Shown: piece after piece, positions 46,388 through 59,992 of the stretch
How positions within the stretch are numbered: position 1 is the first letter of the stretch
Layout: each line of letters starts with the position of its first letter
From: Apodospora peruviana
Lineage: Eukaryota > Ascomycota > Sordariomycetes > Sordariales > Lasiosphaeriaceae
Assembly: GCA_033439685.1 (NCBI GenBank)
Contig: JAUEDM010000005.1
Span: 2,046,001 to 2,110,000 of the forward strand
Direction: 5' to 3'
DNA: 64,000 nt
Made by a program: the position numbers and the translations under genes
Notes under the pieces: model-generated
Database searches by the model: none
What the model saw: only the letters and a program-made list of their open reading frames with translations
What the model was told of the DNA's origin: nothing

Positions 46388-47002
46388 AGGGAGACGCTCG
46401 AGTGGATGGAATGATGGTTAGCTGCCGGCGTGTTTTTCTTTCTTGGTTCGGACGGTGTGCAGACAAAACAAAAGAGGAGGAGCTGGAGATACATCGTTAC
46501 TGAGTTGACGAATGGAGGAAGATATCGCGGAAGAAAAAAGAACAGGGCTTTTGCTTCGAGCAACCCGTATGGACTCTGCAAAGGGAGTTGGTGTGTTTCC
46601 TACATGACACGTTTGATATGGCGACGGCCCCTATAACTTTTAGATTTGGGGCTTGGTTTGGGAGGCGTGGACGGTATTTTCTCTTGGGTTCATTCTTGTC
46701 ATGTTCACAATGCCAGCATTTTTCTGTTCTTTTCCGTCCTCCAGACTGGTTTTATTTTTACGGTCTCTTGGGTCATTTTGCTACTGTTGCTCTATTCAAG
46801 GGGCAGGCAGGCAGACTGGAAGGGAATGGGTTTATGGCGTCTATGGGCTGGCTGGCTCACTCTGGTCCTCAGGTATTATTTATATTGTTCGCTAGGCTAG
46901 GGACTTGACAAAATATGGTGGAATATGAATCCTTTTTCTTCTTGTTATCATTCCTCTGTTGTCATTCCGGATGGAGCTCTGTGTGTGTGTGTATATATGT
47001 GT

Positions 47003-47036
<34 letters not shown>

Positions 47037-50000
47037 TCGCTTTTGAGTGATTGTTGATTGTGATTTCTGCCATCTGGGTGACTTGCTTAGTTTTTATCTG
47101 GCCGATGGTTTGTTGTTCTAAGTTCTTATTCTATAAGTCCCTTTTCATACTTGCAGGACGTCGATGGTCTTTTTTTAAGATGGCAGATTCCCCGGGATGC
47201 TTGTTTGTTCCCAGGTCGGTTGTTGCTTGTTTAGGTTCTCAGCGCTGGATTATTAGTGACCTTGCTCAGGCATTGTTGGAGATATATATATCACCAGGCA
47301 ACGAGTAATTCTAGATGGTAGGGCGGGCTTATAACGAGGAATAGGCGATTTGAAGATGCAGGTGAAACTTGAACACATATTGTACAATATGGTATTGGTA
47401 TAGGAATTGGTTATAGGGGCTAGAACGGACTCTGAACGCCATTATATATGGGTTCTTGAATCACACCTCTGCTCTTAATATTTATTGGCCTCAGAAGCAT
47501 CTTGATATCTTGTTAATGGCAAGCCGGCTGTACCGCATGAGGTTTTAGGACCCCGACGAAGGTGTGCTTGTGAGATTCAGGGAGACCCTGACGCCAACAT
47601 GATAATACTATGGAGTTAGATGGTGTTATTATGTTTAGAAAGAATGAACCATCTCATCCTCGTCTGATACTAGTTATAACTATACGAACTCAGTCAACTA
47701 ACCGGAGGACACCGGAGCCTGCCGAGTTGTTTACAAGTACAGTGTACTAGGTAATACGATGTGTGGAGGACGAACCGCGCAACTCCTGACGACCTATACC
47801 AATAGGGCATCCATAGACGTGGAACACCACAGTCCATGAAACAGATCTAAACGGTGTAAGGATTTCTTGCAAAGGAAGACCAAACGGCAAGCCTCCACGA
47901 TGTCGTACATGAAAACGGAAAACAACCGCAGGATGGAAATGGTGATGCAAAGAACGCAGGACCCCATGATCCGGGGAACACCTGACAGGAAGTCTAAGCT
48001 AACCAAGCGAGGACTAGTCGAGTTGCTCCCATGCGCAGCAGTCGTTGACACCCGTTGCGGGTGACGGTGACTTGGACTTGCATTTTCTTTCAAGTCTCCT
48101 TGTTTCGACCAGTCCCTTTGGTTTGTATTTCGAAGAGGCGGAAGCCCAAAGGAGTGACATACATGCCTTATCCCTCTCCCGACAGTGCAAGGTATCTAAC
48201 CTAAGGTACACGTTTGGCGAATCTCATTCCTGCCGGAAGGGCTAATTATACCCGTCCATTATTTGTGGTCACGAGGTTTATGAGAGATCCATTCAGTTTC
48301 TCTTAACTAATGGAGTTGCCACGCAATGGGGGAGGGGGGTTGAAAACGCAAGTATCGAATTGAATGGTAATTGCGTCATAATGCTCACAGCTGAGGCATT
48401 TCCCCAGGTTTTTGTGTGAAATGCGGTGAATGAAAAGAAATCACAAACATTGGATTCTCTCCACGTGTATTTGTTCTCGTTGTCTCTTAAGAAACCGCAA
48501 CAGCGCTGTATTTGAGATTATCAAGTAAATTGCCAGGGAGGCAGAACGTGGTTGACTTTGTTGATAAGATATGGGACTCAACGGACAGGTTAGCTAGCTC
48601 CCGGTCAGGCCTCCCACCATCGGGTGTCCAAGACCGCCGGCGCTGCAAAGTCAGCCTGCAAAAGGTTCTGCAAAGAAAGGCGGTCACCGGGAATTTAGGC
48701 ACTTCCATTGGGTGGGGTTGGCCACCAATGGCCGGGTGAGGATCTGTAAGTTTCTGCTCCAGGATGATGCCTGGCAATATCCAACTGCAACGGATGAGAC
48801 TGATCGATCATGATCAAACTCCCATCATTTTTATCAAGTCCTGTGCTGATGTTTGTATACATGTACACAGTCCAGACTGCTGTATATACCGGACATACAA
48901 GCTGTTGAGTGGAAGCTGGAGAACCTAGGTGAGCGGAATGTGAGCTATCATAACAGAACGGTGGAAATTCTGACCAGGGCAACCAGTACGGTGATGGAAA
49001 ACGGCATCGTGAAATACCCCGTACGCGTTGACAAACCGGACGCCCAGCCATTCGAGACCTTACAGAATTATGGAGAGATCCTGACGGCCTGAGAAGTGAT
49101 CCGCCATTGCAACGCCCTTGTTTCCCGGGCGCCTGCTGAAAAGGGTTGGGAAACACAAGGATGTCTTTTAGTAGTATCGTGTAGGCTCTCAGGATACCAC
49201 CGGGCCTCTCACCATCTCTCCTGACGACCACGCGGTTGCTTTGATCCTGCACACGAGCAAAGTCTTCAAGTCACTTGCATCTCCTGGTTCGAGATCCAGA
49301 GCGTCCTGTCAGTCAGCTTGGAGCGAGTTTGCGCTTGGATGGTGGGGCATGGTGGGGTAGGCGGCCCCTCAGCCAGGAACTCCGTCACACTCCCGTGTAC
49401 CTCGATGGACTTGCCTGGTAACCCACCCGACGGACATGCAAACAAAGAGTACAAAGCGGGTTCAAACGCTTCCGCAACAGAGATCGATCAGCACGAAACC
49501 GGCCAGGAGTATGGCCAATACTGACAGATGAGATCTAGGAAGAAACCTGGAAGTCATTGATGAAATGCATGGTCAAGGAATGTTGTCATAAAGCGATTTG
49601 GCCTTCACAAAGACTAAAGTTTTGTTGGTTTGAACTGTGCTTCCATCGACAAAAAAGACTTTGTGAGCTGAGAGCTGAGCCGGATCGACTTGCGCGAGTC
49701 GCCCCGGCCACGGCTGTCAAACCAAGCTTGTACCCAAGTACTCTGCACAGTACAGAGAACTGCAATCTGCTTGGCTTCGTTCGTACCTTCCATACCGTGG
49801 CCAAGCGGGTTCGCCGTGTGTCTGGTGCTACCTGCAGTGCCGCCCTGAACAATTGAGCAAAGAGACCAACCCAAAAGTGCAGTTGCTTGCGCAGTTACAG
49901 GCTCAACTGTGGCAGACGGTGGATGGACTGATGGAGTTCTGGATTCCCGACGAAGAAGCTACAACCTCCTGGATCACCACTCCACGGTCGTCCTAGCCTG

Positions 50001-51624
50001 ATGAGGCGGGTAACGACCATGATATCCCTGTTTTCCTCTTTTGCAAGGTACAGATTGGTTCGTCGGGGATGTCGACGCCATCATGTTCCTTGTCGCGTCG
50101 GCGCAGCACTGTCCAGCCCAGTGCGAACAACCTGGAAGCAAGTTGACGAGGCACTCTCCACTAACCGCATTGCGTACTTTTATACCTAAAGCTCCCCTGC
50201 CAGGCATGCCCACCCCGATGACGAGGGAGGCATTGCTCAGCGTTATAAGTGGCCATGCCGCCCAGTCCTGACCGCAACCAATTTCATCATAATTGTAAGT
50301 ACAATAAAAGCTTCAAAGAGTAGCACAACGATCATCGATTCACGGCCCTAATCGACTCGACATCGATCACTTTCCCGAACTGTTAGATTCATTCAATTGA
50401 ATCTTCAGATCTCTCTTAAACTCCATCTGTTGGCACTTGTCAACCTCGAAACTCTAAACCACATCACCTCGAAAAGAATTCCTATAGCTCTGTCTGCAGT
50501 TCGCCAGCTAGACAGACCCGACCTTCATCCCGCTATCGAATTGTAAGTCTCCTCGACTACCTTTGCCCTTCGGTCACCCAACCTTCCCCTCCATCTTTTT
50601 GGATGCACACAGCCCCGTGCTGCCAGAGCACAAAGCACCTCTCAACACCACCTCGTGGTTTGTTGGGACATGGAAGACCGCGTTCTTCAGATCATGGTTG
50701 GTCAGCTCAAAATGCCATTGTCCCTGCAACCCGACTCTTTCCTGCCTGCATCGCTGGTTGTCCGAAGACGGCGGCAGTGGGAATTGCAGATTGCAGCTCT
50801 CCTCCTCCCGTGATAGCGAACAGCTGCATTCCCCAGCTTTTGCACACACTCGCGGAGGTACAACTTCAAGTTCCAGTCATGTAATTGCATTACTACAAGC
50901 TAGCTATCTGTGACTGCCCGTCCTTGTGGCCGATCCCTTCACAGCACTATCAGCGGTCCAGATATCGCTTCCCGGTTGGTCTGATCGGACCGCCAATCTG
51001 GCCCCGTTTGGCGGTGACTTGTTATCTCAACATGAAGCTGCTGTGAGGCCCAGGTCGCTGGTCAACTTGGGTACAGGGGCTTGCGGATGCACTCGGTTGC
51101 AACCGAATGGAGCTCTGTTACACGCGAGACCTTCAACCGGAGCGGTCCAGGAGCTGCGTGCGACAGCAAACCCCCTTGTCGCATAGCCCGGCTTACCTCT
51201 GCTGCTTGAGTGAAGTGGCCTTGGTGGCCTCGAGGCTCCAGCGTGCTTCTCGATCGTTCAAACTACGGTACCTTTCCAACACCGGGGCACGCTTATCTTG
51301 CATTGTACCTTGAGCTTGTCATGCACTCTATCTCTTTTTATCTCTGCTCACCGATTGTTCTGCATGGGCTTGTCGTCCACGGCGCGCATTGAATTTCATC
51401 CTGTCTTAGGTGGGCTTCGACTAACACGATCTCAGAAAAGCAGCAGTTGGCCAAAGCTATCTGCCGTTCCCGCGAAATCCCGACTCCTTCCTTGCAGCCT
51501 TCTGCATTGCGACTGCCTCGTCCGTCATTGTTGGTAACTACCGATCACTGTGCCTTCCTCCGACACTCGGACAACGACACACCTGCCATAAATCCCTCCT
51601 CCCTACCTCCCTACCTCAACCACA
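46388..51624. other. 5.2 kb gap without a recognisable gene
   Basis: No open frame on either strand shows a recognised motif. The first part is T-rich on the plus strand and carries the GT microsatellite. From about 50300 onward the sequence is C/T-rich with plausible splice signals (a GTAAGTCTCC donor near 50542, a CTCAG acceptor near 51437). It may be a long, spliced 5' leader or promoter of AIM21. Nothing can be assigned between 47300 and 50300. Confidence 0.5.
46981..47036 (+). repeat. GT dinucleotide microsatellite
   Basis: About 56 bases of alternating GT with two short TA interruptions, in the 3' flank beyond TVP18. Confidence 0.9.
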
Positions 51625-54455
51625 ATGTCGGCCACAGCTACCCAACAACCCCCCTCTATTCCCCCGAGGCCGTCTCGGAGCCAGGAAAAAGCAGCAGCAC
51701 CAATACCAATGGTTCCTCCACGCCCTGCGAAGAGCCGTATCGAGCGCTCTGTGAGCCCGAACCACGACCGCTTCGCTCCGTCTCCCCTGAACGAGGGTCT
51801 TCTCCTGTCCAAATCGGCGCGGTCGTCCCGCTTCGCCGGTGACGATGGCACCGGTCACAATGGCGATTACAACGACTCCTCAAAATACGTTGACCTGCCC
51901 TCCGTTGGAGAGGAGGGTATGGAATATGCTGGACTGGCAGAGCTGAGCTCGTCTCGTAGTAATAGCCCCGAGCAAACCCGCACTGTGGGCGATGACCTCC
52001 ATCTTCATGCCCCCAAACCATCGCTGCCTGCGGTCAGCGCAAAGCAGCGTGTTATGGCTGTCACTAGAACCGACAGCGACAGAGCTGCCTCGTTTGGTAT
52101 TGGCAGGCCTAGTAGCAACGGCGATTCGACTCCCGCCCTCCCATCAAACCGCAGCCTGAAGAAGAAGGCGAGCACGACAAGTCAGCTGTCACACGCCGAG
52201 AGCCATGACGAGGACGAGCACGGCATTCCCGAGATTGGGACACAGGTTCCCATGTACCCAAATGCTGGTGACGTCCAGGCCCCGTCCCCGGCACCGGGCG
52301 CAATGGACCCCCCCAAGAGCAAGCACCACTCTCGCAAGTCTTCAGCTCGTGGAAACCTTCCTCCTGGAAGCTATGGTCTGCATGGCCATGGTGTAGTGGC
52401 GCAGGATAAGCTTGAAAAGGCATACTACGAGAAGCATCCAGACCTTCTGAAGAAGGAGCACACCCCGCATCACCATGACCGCCCTTACGACTTTTCGATG
52501 AGCAAGGACGACCTAAACAAGATTGTCCGGGATACAGCAAGTCGTGGGTCTGGCCTAGGTACGTTCCATGAATCTTTTCAGTTATAGACACGACCGACGG
52601 TGACTAATTCTTTGTTATAGCGGTTAAGAACTACGCTGGCACACCCACGGATCAGATTGGCTGGCAAGCTATCGAAGAATCCACCTCGCGTGTCACTTCT
52701 CCTGGACCCGCCGCTACTGAGTTCAAGTCCCCCCACAAGGCCTCGTTTACTGGCTCGGATGCTGGCCGTACCGATGAAGAGGGCGAGGTGATCCATGTTG
52801 AGGACCCTAGCCGCCGGAGGTCGGTAATGTTCAGCGAGGGAGAGTCACCGAACCCTGAAGAGGAGTTGGAGCGTCCCTACACGGCTCCAATTCTTGCCGA
52901 CGACGAGGTGGCCAAAGACCCGGCGCCGTATGATCACCAGCCGGCGGTTGAGCTGCAGAAAGAACGTCGTGGCAGTGAAGAGTCTGCAAGTCGCCCGACT
53001 AGCAGGCCCGCAAGCTTGTACAAGGAGACTTCCTTTGACATGCGTTCCACTCCTCTTGAGGACGTAGAGGAATACGAACCATTGTTTACCGAGGAAGAGA
53101 AGGAGAAGCCAAAAAAGTCTCTCTCTGAGGAGGAGAAGAAGGCTAAGAAGGAGTACAAGCGACGCTTCCCTAGCGCCGATATATGGGAGGATGCCCCCAG
53201 CAGTGTCCATTACACTGCTGAGGTGTCGACACCTGAGCCTTCGGAAGAGCAGGCAAAGCAGAATGCAGCGGCTATTCCGACACCTCGGGAAGGCGAGACC
53301 CCGGCCCATGCTTTTGCTCGGCTCCAGGAGGAGCTGGCCGAGAAGGAGGCTCGTGAAAACGGCCCAGATGGTTTCATACCGATGCGCAATAAGCAGAAGC
53401 CTGCGTCTGCATGGGTGCAACATCAACCGCATCTCGTCAGCGAGGTGGCAGCCAGTCGTCCGTCCATGTCACAAAGGTTTCCCAGTCGCGACGTGTGGGA
53501 AGATACTCCTGAAAGTCTCCAGTTGGAGACGACAGTGTCGACACCACAGCAAGAGAATGAGCAGTCTCCCGTGGACTCGAAATCTCCCCAGGACTTAAAA
53601 CCGGAAGTTCCGTCGCGGCCGCAAGCCAAGCCTGCCGAAGCGCCCGAGAAGTCTTCCATTCCGGGACGGCCCAAGCCTAGACAGGGTTCGGGTGATAACA
53701 ATAAACCTGCTATCTCGGACCGTCCGAAGCCCCAGATCCCCGCCCGCCCCGTTAAGGTGGGGCCCACATCTGGAGGACTGGAGCCCGCCGATGCGGCTGC
53801 GCCACCGCGCCAAAAGCCCGCAGTCCCCGCCAGACCCACTGGCTCCAAGATCGCCGCGCTACAGGCCGGTTTCATGAACGACCTTAACAGGCGCCTGCAA
53901 CTAGGCCCACAGGCGCCCAAGAAGGAGGAGCCAGCTGCTGAAGAAGCGCCGGCCGAAGAGAAGGAGAAGGCGCCGTTGACAGACGCCAGGAAAGGCCGCG
54001 CGAGGGGTCCTCAGAGGAGAGCCCCGGCTAAGAGTGCCAGCCCTGCTCCCTCGGCTGATGCGGCAACGGCGGAAGAGACTCCCAAGTTTTCGTTTTCGAT
54101 GACAGTCACCGTCTTTGATGTAGACCCTGAAGAAGGTGTCGTCAGCGTCGGCAAGACTACAGTGGGTGAGCCGAAGCCTGTTGAGGAGGCCAAGGAAGAG
54201 CCAAAGCCCGTTGAGGAGGCCAAGGAAGAGCCCTCAGAGTCAAGTACGTCTCCTCCAGAAGCTGAAGAGGAACAACCTGCTACCCCGACCAATGACAAGG
54301 GAGAGGAAGAAACAAAGGGCCTGGTGTCGAAAATCAAGTCTCTGGTGACGAACATGGCTGGCGAGACGATTGTGGAAGAACACATCAAGAAGAACGAGGA
54401 GAAACAGACGGTGGAATCTGTTGAGGCTGAAAAGCAAGGTGGGACCTCTGCTTGA
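51625..54455 (+). CDS. AIM21: AIM21-like actin-associated protein
   Basis: Exons 51625-52558 and 52621-54455 (62 bp intron) give 922 residues. The protein is almost entirely low-complexity and polar, with Pro-rich SH3-ligand-like segments at the start (PPSIPPRPSRSQ, PMVPPRPAKSR) and again around 620-740 (RPKPQIPARP, KPAVPARPTGSKI). A conserved block, GLAVKNYAGTPTDQIGW, lies at the exon junction. Two copies of a motif RFPSxDxWEDxP...VSTP occur (near 53160 and 53475), and a highly acidic Glu/Lys-rich C-terminus includes a repeated KPVEEAKEEP. This is the layout of fungal Aim21, which in yeast sits on cortical actin patches and regulates barbed-end assembly. Identity rests on the conserved blocks and architecture. 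Confidence 0.85.
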
Positions 54456-55137
54456 GGCTGAAACTCACTGATATGGAGATATGAATCACAGCCTGGCGAG
54501 GGCGAGGGATATAAAAGCAAATAGGTGGCGTTGTATTTTACCGAGATGTATTGTGTTCACACTCTTTTTGATTCTTGATGCCACACTTGTGTGTGAGTGT
54601 GTGTTTATTTCTCGTTCTGGTTATGAAGCGTTGGCTTCATGTTTGTAGAGACATCATTTGTCGGTCTTTATCTTGGCCTGAATACGAATTTAGTCACTTC
54701 TGCTCCCTGATTATGCGTGTATTAATGTTACTTCTGACGATTTTTTTCCACGCAGAGGCGGGAAGACGGAAGGATGAACAGAGTGACGAGATGGGAAGGA
54801 TTTGAGAGGTGTGAACCAGAAGCGAAAATGGGAATAAAACGATAATCGCATTCATTCGGGCGTCGAATATAATATAAGAACTTCGACACCCATCCATCTT
54901 TACCTTTCACCAACCCTAAGTAGTCCGGCCATGCATCACATATCCTATATAGGTAGGTACCTAAGGTAAGCTCACTCTATCAGCCCAGCCATGTATCTGT
55001 CCATCCTTCTTGGTTCGTACGGAGTTTCTTCCTAACCTCTTGCATCTAGCATCATCCGCACAGTCTATAGTTTCTTGTAATACTTTTGTTCTTTCCTGAA
55101 TAGACTGAACCTCCTCTATTCATTTTTTTCTTTCATA
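54456..55137. other. Convergent 3' flanks of AIM21 and TRAPPC11
   Basis: No gene. It contains an AGGTAGGTACCTAAGGTAAG palindrome-like word near 54951, typical of the intergenic DNA in this window. Confidence 0.6.
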
Positions 55138-58100
55138 TTACTCGGAAGGAGAAGCAGGAGTAGCAAAAGGAACCCAGATCAACACCCCGCCCGGGTGCTC
55201 CTTGTCCACCTTCATCCCCTCACCGGTAGGAATCACGCGCAACACTTTTTGGAAATACTTGTCCCTGACTATCAAGGTCGGTCTGATCCATGTCCCACCA
55301 CCATCACTACTACCAATAGTAGTAACAAGAAGTGGCAAAAGCCGATAATCCACGCTCCGCTTCGAGACGGGCAACAGATTTAGGGTGGTCTGTTTTGGGC
55401 CCGAGAAAGCGAATTCCTCGCTGGGTTCCATCGACAGACCAAAAGTCAGGAAATGGTTGGACGCGTTTTCGATGGTGATGGTCAGGGCGAGTAATAACTG
55501 GTTGTGGCCAGAAGATGTGGTGAGGTGGTGGGAGACGGATGCCAGGACGCGAGGTTCTGTACCGAATATGTTGAACCGCGGGACCGGAAGAGTCGTCACG
55601 TTTCCTATCCCTGCGTTTTCCTGTATCTTGTCATCATCAGGGGAAGAAATAAGACGAGCCCATTTGATGACAAGGGACACGTCAAGGGTGGAAGGGTTGC
55701 GGTCGTCGAGGGTGTTTTTTTGTGCGACGATCTCGAATGAGGCTTCTTCCATTGCCTGTGGGCGGATGATTCTTCGGTTGTCGCCACCGCCATCGTCAGT
55801 GACAACGGGAGGAGGATTCAGTTTGGTAGAGAGCACGCGGACTGATGGGGAGGTCTTTTGCACGAGGATGTCGACGTCGAGGATTCGGAGGGGTTCGGAC
55901 GCAAACGAGGCGTAGCGGGTGACGAGCTGCCAGGTTTGGGAGAGGCCTTTGGGAATCAAAACTTGTGAGGGGGGGTCCGCGGCTTGGAGACCTTCAGAGT
56001 CAAAAAGGCTTGGCCAGGGGCCGGGATGGACTCTGGGCAGAAGGTCGTAGTTTGCCTCGAAGGGGTTGACGATGGTTAAAGGGAGGATCTTTGTCTGACT
56101 GATAGGCGTTCCGGGGTTTGTGGACAGGTGGTAGATCACCCGCAAGGTCAAGGTGTATTCGCTCGACAGGTTAACGGGTGGTAGCCGTAACCGGACGGCG
56201 AGTGATCTGGAGCTCTCGATAGAGCCCAGGGAGATGTCAAGGAGGCCCAGCTCTTCAGTCGTCGTCCCGCCCAAAGAAGTGGACGGAGTGGTGGTCTCTT
56301 CGATCCTTCTGCCGGACAACTCCAGACTGAACGGTGGGGGATCGGCCTCTTCGCTGAACAAGATGACGTCCAGCTTCGCGGGCGCATCGACATCCTCTTG
56401 GTTCAGGATTTCGAAGTCGAGCTCGATGTGTTCGTTCGTGTAGTACTGTGCCTTCCAGGTGGGATTTATGATCTCCATCTTAGGGGGCCGAGGCAGCACC
56501 CGGACAGAGAGGGGATTCGCTCGAGATATGCGCTTCGTCTTGGAAGCAGTCATGTACCAGACGTTACTCGCGGTGTTTCCCTGATCGAATTTTAGAGCAT
56601 GTTGCAGGTCGAATGCTTCGGTTTCCAAGGTCATGGTCAGAGAAGCTGCGCTTGTCTCGCCGGGTTCTCGGAGGGGAATCTCCATTGCGAAAACCAGGGT
56701 CTGGCCGGGAAGTAACACCAAATAAGCATCGCTTTTCAGCGTGGTACTTTTCTCGCTCAGCTCGGCGGACTCAGATGTTGAATCATCAGCATCCTCACCC
56801 TCAGCAGCAGCGGGTGCCAGGGCTACACTAGTCAAGAGTGCTTTGCCTTGTTTCTGCTCCGGACCAACTCCATCTGCTTTATGCTGCAGAACGACACCGC
56901 TGACGCTACCGCTTAGTGCAACCTGAACGTTTTTCAGCAGGATTGGTGCGGAACCTTGATGGGTGTTCGACTTGATGGTCAGCTGTGCCTGGGCGGTCTG
57001 GCCAGCCTTGCCTTCCTCATCTCTGAAGAGAAACGACGCAGAGACGAAGGAGAGTATCCGAGCGTCACTGATGTGGATATTTGGCCTTGATTTTGGCGTG
57101 ATGCCATCCAGTGACCTGGTAATGTCGTAGGGCCAGTTCGTACGCCTCGTGAATTCTACCCAGACAAGTTAGCAAGATGCCATAAACGAATTTCGTAGGA
57201 CGAACCCACCTTTATTCAAGAGCTCCCAGTCAATGGCCACCACTAAATCAGCCTCGGCAGTCATGGCGGCAGCCGTCCTAAGAATCCAGCTCAGCTCCTC
57301 GGCTATCCCCAGCCAGCCCTCAGTCCTAAAAGGCATGTCACGCCAGATAGGACGCAGTAATTCGACTATACTAGGCCAGTCCTTGATACTGACGAGCTCC
57401 CTCGCGCACTCCAGGGACAGTTCGGCGGCACACCGCACCTGCTGTCTTTTCAAGAACTCTTTGCGAGCTCGTATTAGACACTCCACTATCAGTTGGCTAT
57501 GGTCGACCCCTGAATGGTCCAGCGGATACTCTTCGTGTGGCTCTGGACACATGTACGTATCATATGTGAACGCCTTGCTCGCAACTTGGGATGCCGGTGA
57601 GAAGCTCGGCGACCTCCTGTCGTCTTTGGGCATGGCCCGAGCAAAAGCCCGCCGAGCGGACAAGTGCTTCGCCGCCATTCGGTACCAGTAGCCGGTGTGA
57701 TGGAGTAGCTCCCACGGCTGTAAGCGTTCTCCCATGACCGCCTTTTCGGGCAACAAATAAAGTCGAGAACTGGAGGGAGCGAATTCCGGAATCTCGGCCT
57801 TCTCAATTAGGTTTGCCATGACCGTCGCCCAGCGCGCCTCCCAGGCTTCCCAGCCATAGTTGTTCGTCCCTCGTCCACGGCGATCGATCAGGTCCGCCAT
57901 CCTCTCTCGGTGAAATTGCCAGCGTCGCGCAGCCATGCTGTGTTGGCCATTCCATAATAAACACCTGAGGCAGCGCACGGCGATGACATCGGCAAGGAAT
58001 CTGGCTTCGTTCCACCGGGGACTCCAGCTCGGTATGACCTCCATGAGCTCGGAGCTCAGCAGATTCTCGTAGGCCTGTTCAAAAGACCGGAGAGCGTTAT

Positions 58101-59147
58101 CCATTTCTAGCCGGTATTCTGCGAATATGGCCGACTTGAAGTCGTATCGTACATTCCACCCGGCCAGGGACAAAGTCTGAGAAGTGCCAGACGTCGGCGG
58201 GATCGTGGGTTGAGGGACCACACCCCTTCCCCTTTTCTTTCGACTGTGCCTTCCGAGGTCCCTATAGTACTCGATGGCGACACCTTGGAGCAAGACCAGC
58301 ATGTTCTCCGCCATCCGCTCCAGCTCCTCCTGCGATTCGTGGGATGGGACGAGAAAGAAAGTCTTGGAGTCTATAGCGCAGCCCTTGCGAATGTTCTCGA
58401 GGCGCTCCTGGACGCCCTCAACGGAATGATAAGAAACATGGTCAGTGACAAGCACGACGGCTATCCGGGTCTTGTAGCCGGACTGGCCCAGTAACCCCCT
58501 GATATTGTTCACGTCCGTCTTGATCTGGTTGTCGCAGAGGGTGGCAAGCGCAGGATCTGACACGAGGGTGTAAAAACACAGCAAGACGCTCGGGACTTGC
58601 TCCTGGTGCTTGTGCGTCCACTGGGTGTCGATCAAGCCGTCGGGATAGAGCGGCGATATCGGACTCAGAGGCGAGTAGGGGGAGTGAAGCACGGGAGGGT
58701 TCGGCGTGGGTGGGATCTCGAGGCCATCTGGAAGCCGAGCACGGCGTGGCGGGAGGAGTATGGACTAGAATAGATAGAATTGTTAGTCGGAATTCGCACC
58801 GAAAAAAGCATAGATGCCTCAAGCCGCAACTATTCCATATGAAGTATGGATATACCCACCCTTTCAGCTGTCCTGACGCGGAACCTGTAGCGCCTGGAGG
58901 TCTCCCGTGAGTTGCAGGGAAGATCCGATGCATCGTGCTCCTGTATGTAGCGAAGAAGAGCATGGGCCTGATCGTTGTCGAGCGCCGGGGCCTCGGAGCG
59001 GATGAGGATGGCTTGTTCTTTGAGGAGGAGTGGGCTCAGGGCCGAGTCGTAGGTTGCGCCCGATGCGTCCGACGCGCCGGCTGCCACACCTAACGTGAGT
59101 AGGAAGGGGATGCTGTGATCCAGACTGCCGGCCGGGTACTCGTCCAT
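55138..59147 (-). CDS. TRAPPC11: TRAPPC11 homologue (Foie gras/Gryzun trafficking subunit)
   Basis: TRAPPC11 is a subunit of the TRAPPIII-type tethering complex acting on ER-Golgi traffic and autophagy. Exons 59147-58860, 58764-57210 and 57155-55138 give 1286 residues. The middle of the protein carries the Foie gras domain, about residues 100-600: VPSVLLCFYTLVSDP near its start, AGWNVRYDFKSAIFAEYR, ARRAFARAM and WRDMPFRTEGWL. The C-terminal half is beta-rich, as in the Gryzun domain, with LSGRRIEE, LRVIYHLSTN, ENASNHFLTFGLSMEP and GVLIWVPFATP. Both introns have GT-AG ends and every join keeps family-like sequence. Saccharomyces lacks this subunit, while filamentous fungi keep it. The N-terminal 90 residues are less conserved, so the start is the least certain part. 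Confidence 0.92.
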
Positions 59148-59992
59148 CTTGTTGCCTTTCTACCTGGGTCGATAGTGCAGCTGGTGCTTTCGAGTGTCCG
59201 TGCTATCACATCAGGCAAACATAATCGGAAGATGGCTCAACGCGACCAGGACCGGAGCTACCGTGGTCTCTGTACTCCCAGCGCTCGTCGTCGCGATTGG
59301 TGTTGTAACTAGGGAGCTCGGGTGTAGGCAGCGCGACTACAGAGTACTGCGTAGGTAGTTTGTGTGTTAGCTAGCTTAGCTCCTTGACTCCATTCCGGGT
59401 CCGAGTTGGAGTTGAGCTACGGGGTATTTCCGGACCTCCAATGCCCCTGTACCGGGGCCGAGCATGCCTTCACTGATTAACCCACTGAAGCGCCCACTCC
59501 GGCAACTTCTCCGCACAATCGGACCCTTGTACGGATCCGTACGTAATACTGTAATCCGCCTGTAAGCCGTACGATACGGATCCTTAGAGTACACTTCTTT
59601 CCGTATCAGCGATCCTCGCAGCTGCCTCCTTATTGAATAGGTATGGTTCCCGGACCTCAGGCAAAGAAGATGGTCCCTTCCTATTTACGATCCCGCGTTT
59701 CAAGCTGTTTATTCTTTACAGCGATCAAGAAATTGAGAACTCATCTTTTATTATGTGACAGCTATATGCATGTCAATAAGTAGGGAATACTCAAAGCCGG
59801 GTTATGGAGGCCATCAGGCATGGCATTCACACAGACTGGTTACCGCATTTGCGCAACAGCTCCAGCTCCGGCCTCGACTCCAATGACATTGGGTGATGAG
59901 GCTGCATCTCTCCCCAGCCTCACGCCTTGACTGTCTTTCATCACACAATCATATGGATCAACCGCAGATATTGTATCAGTATATTGACGACA
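59148..59992. other. Intergenic with TACGGA palindromes
   Basis: This lies between the start of TRAPPC11 and the HET relic. No gene is seen. A perfect palindrome GTACGGATCCGTAC lies at 59529-59542, and CCGTACGATACGGATCC follows near 59568. It may be transposon debris. Confidence 0.5.
59529..59542. repeat. Perfect 14-bp palindrome
   Basis: GTACGGATCCGTAC reads the same on both strands; related TACGGA words occur nearby and at the window start. No function is shown. Confidence 0.7.

Noticed and set aside
46981..47036. GT run as a telomere-like or origin element
   Set aside because: A simple GT microsatellite without flanking telomere-type repeats; nothing else supports a special role.
48695..49252. 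185-codon open frame on the minus strand
   Set aside because: No recognisable domain or splice partners and odd composition; likely chance.
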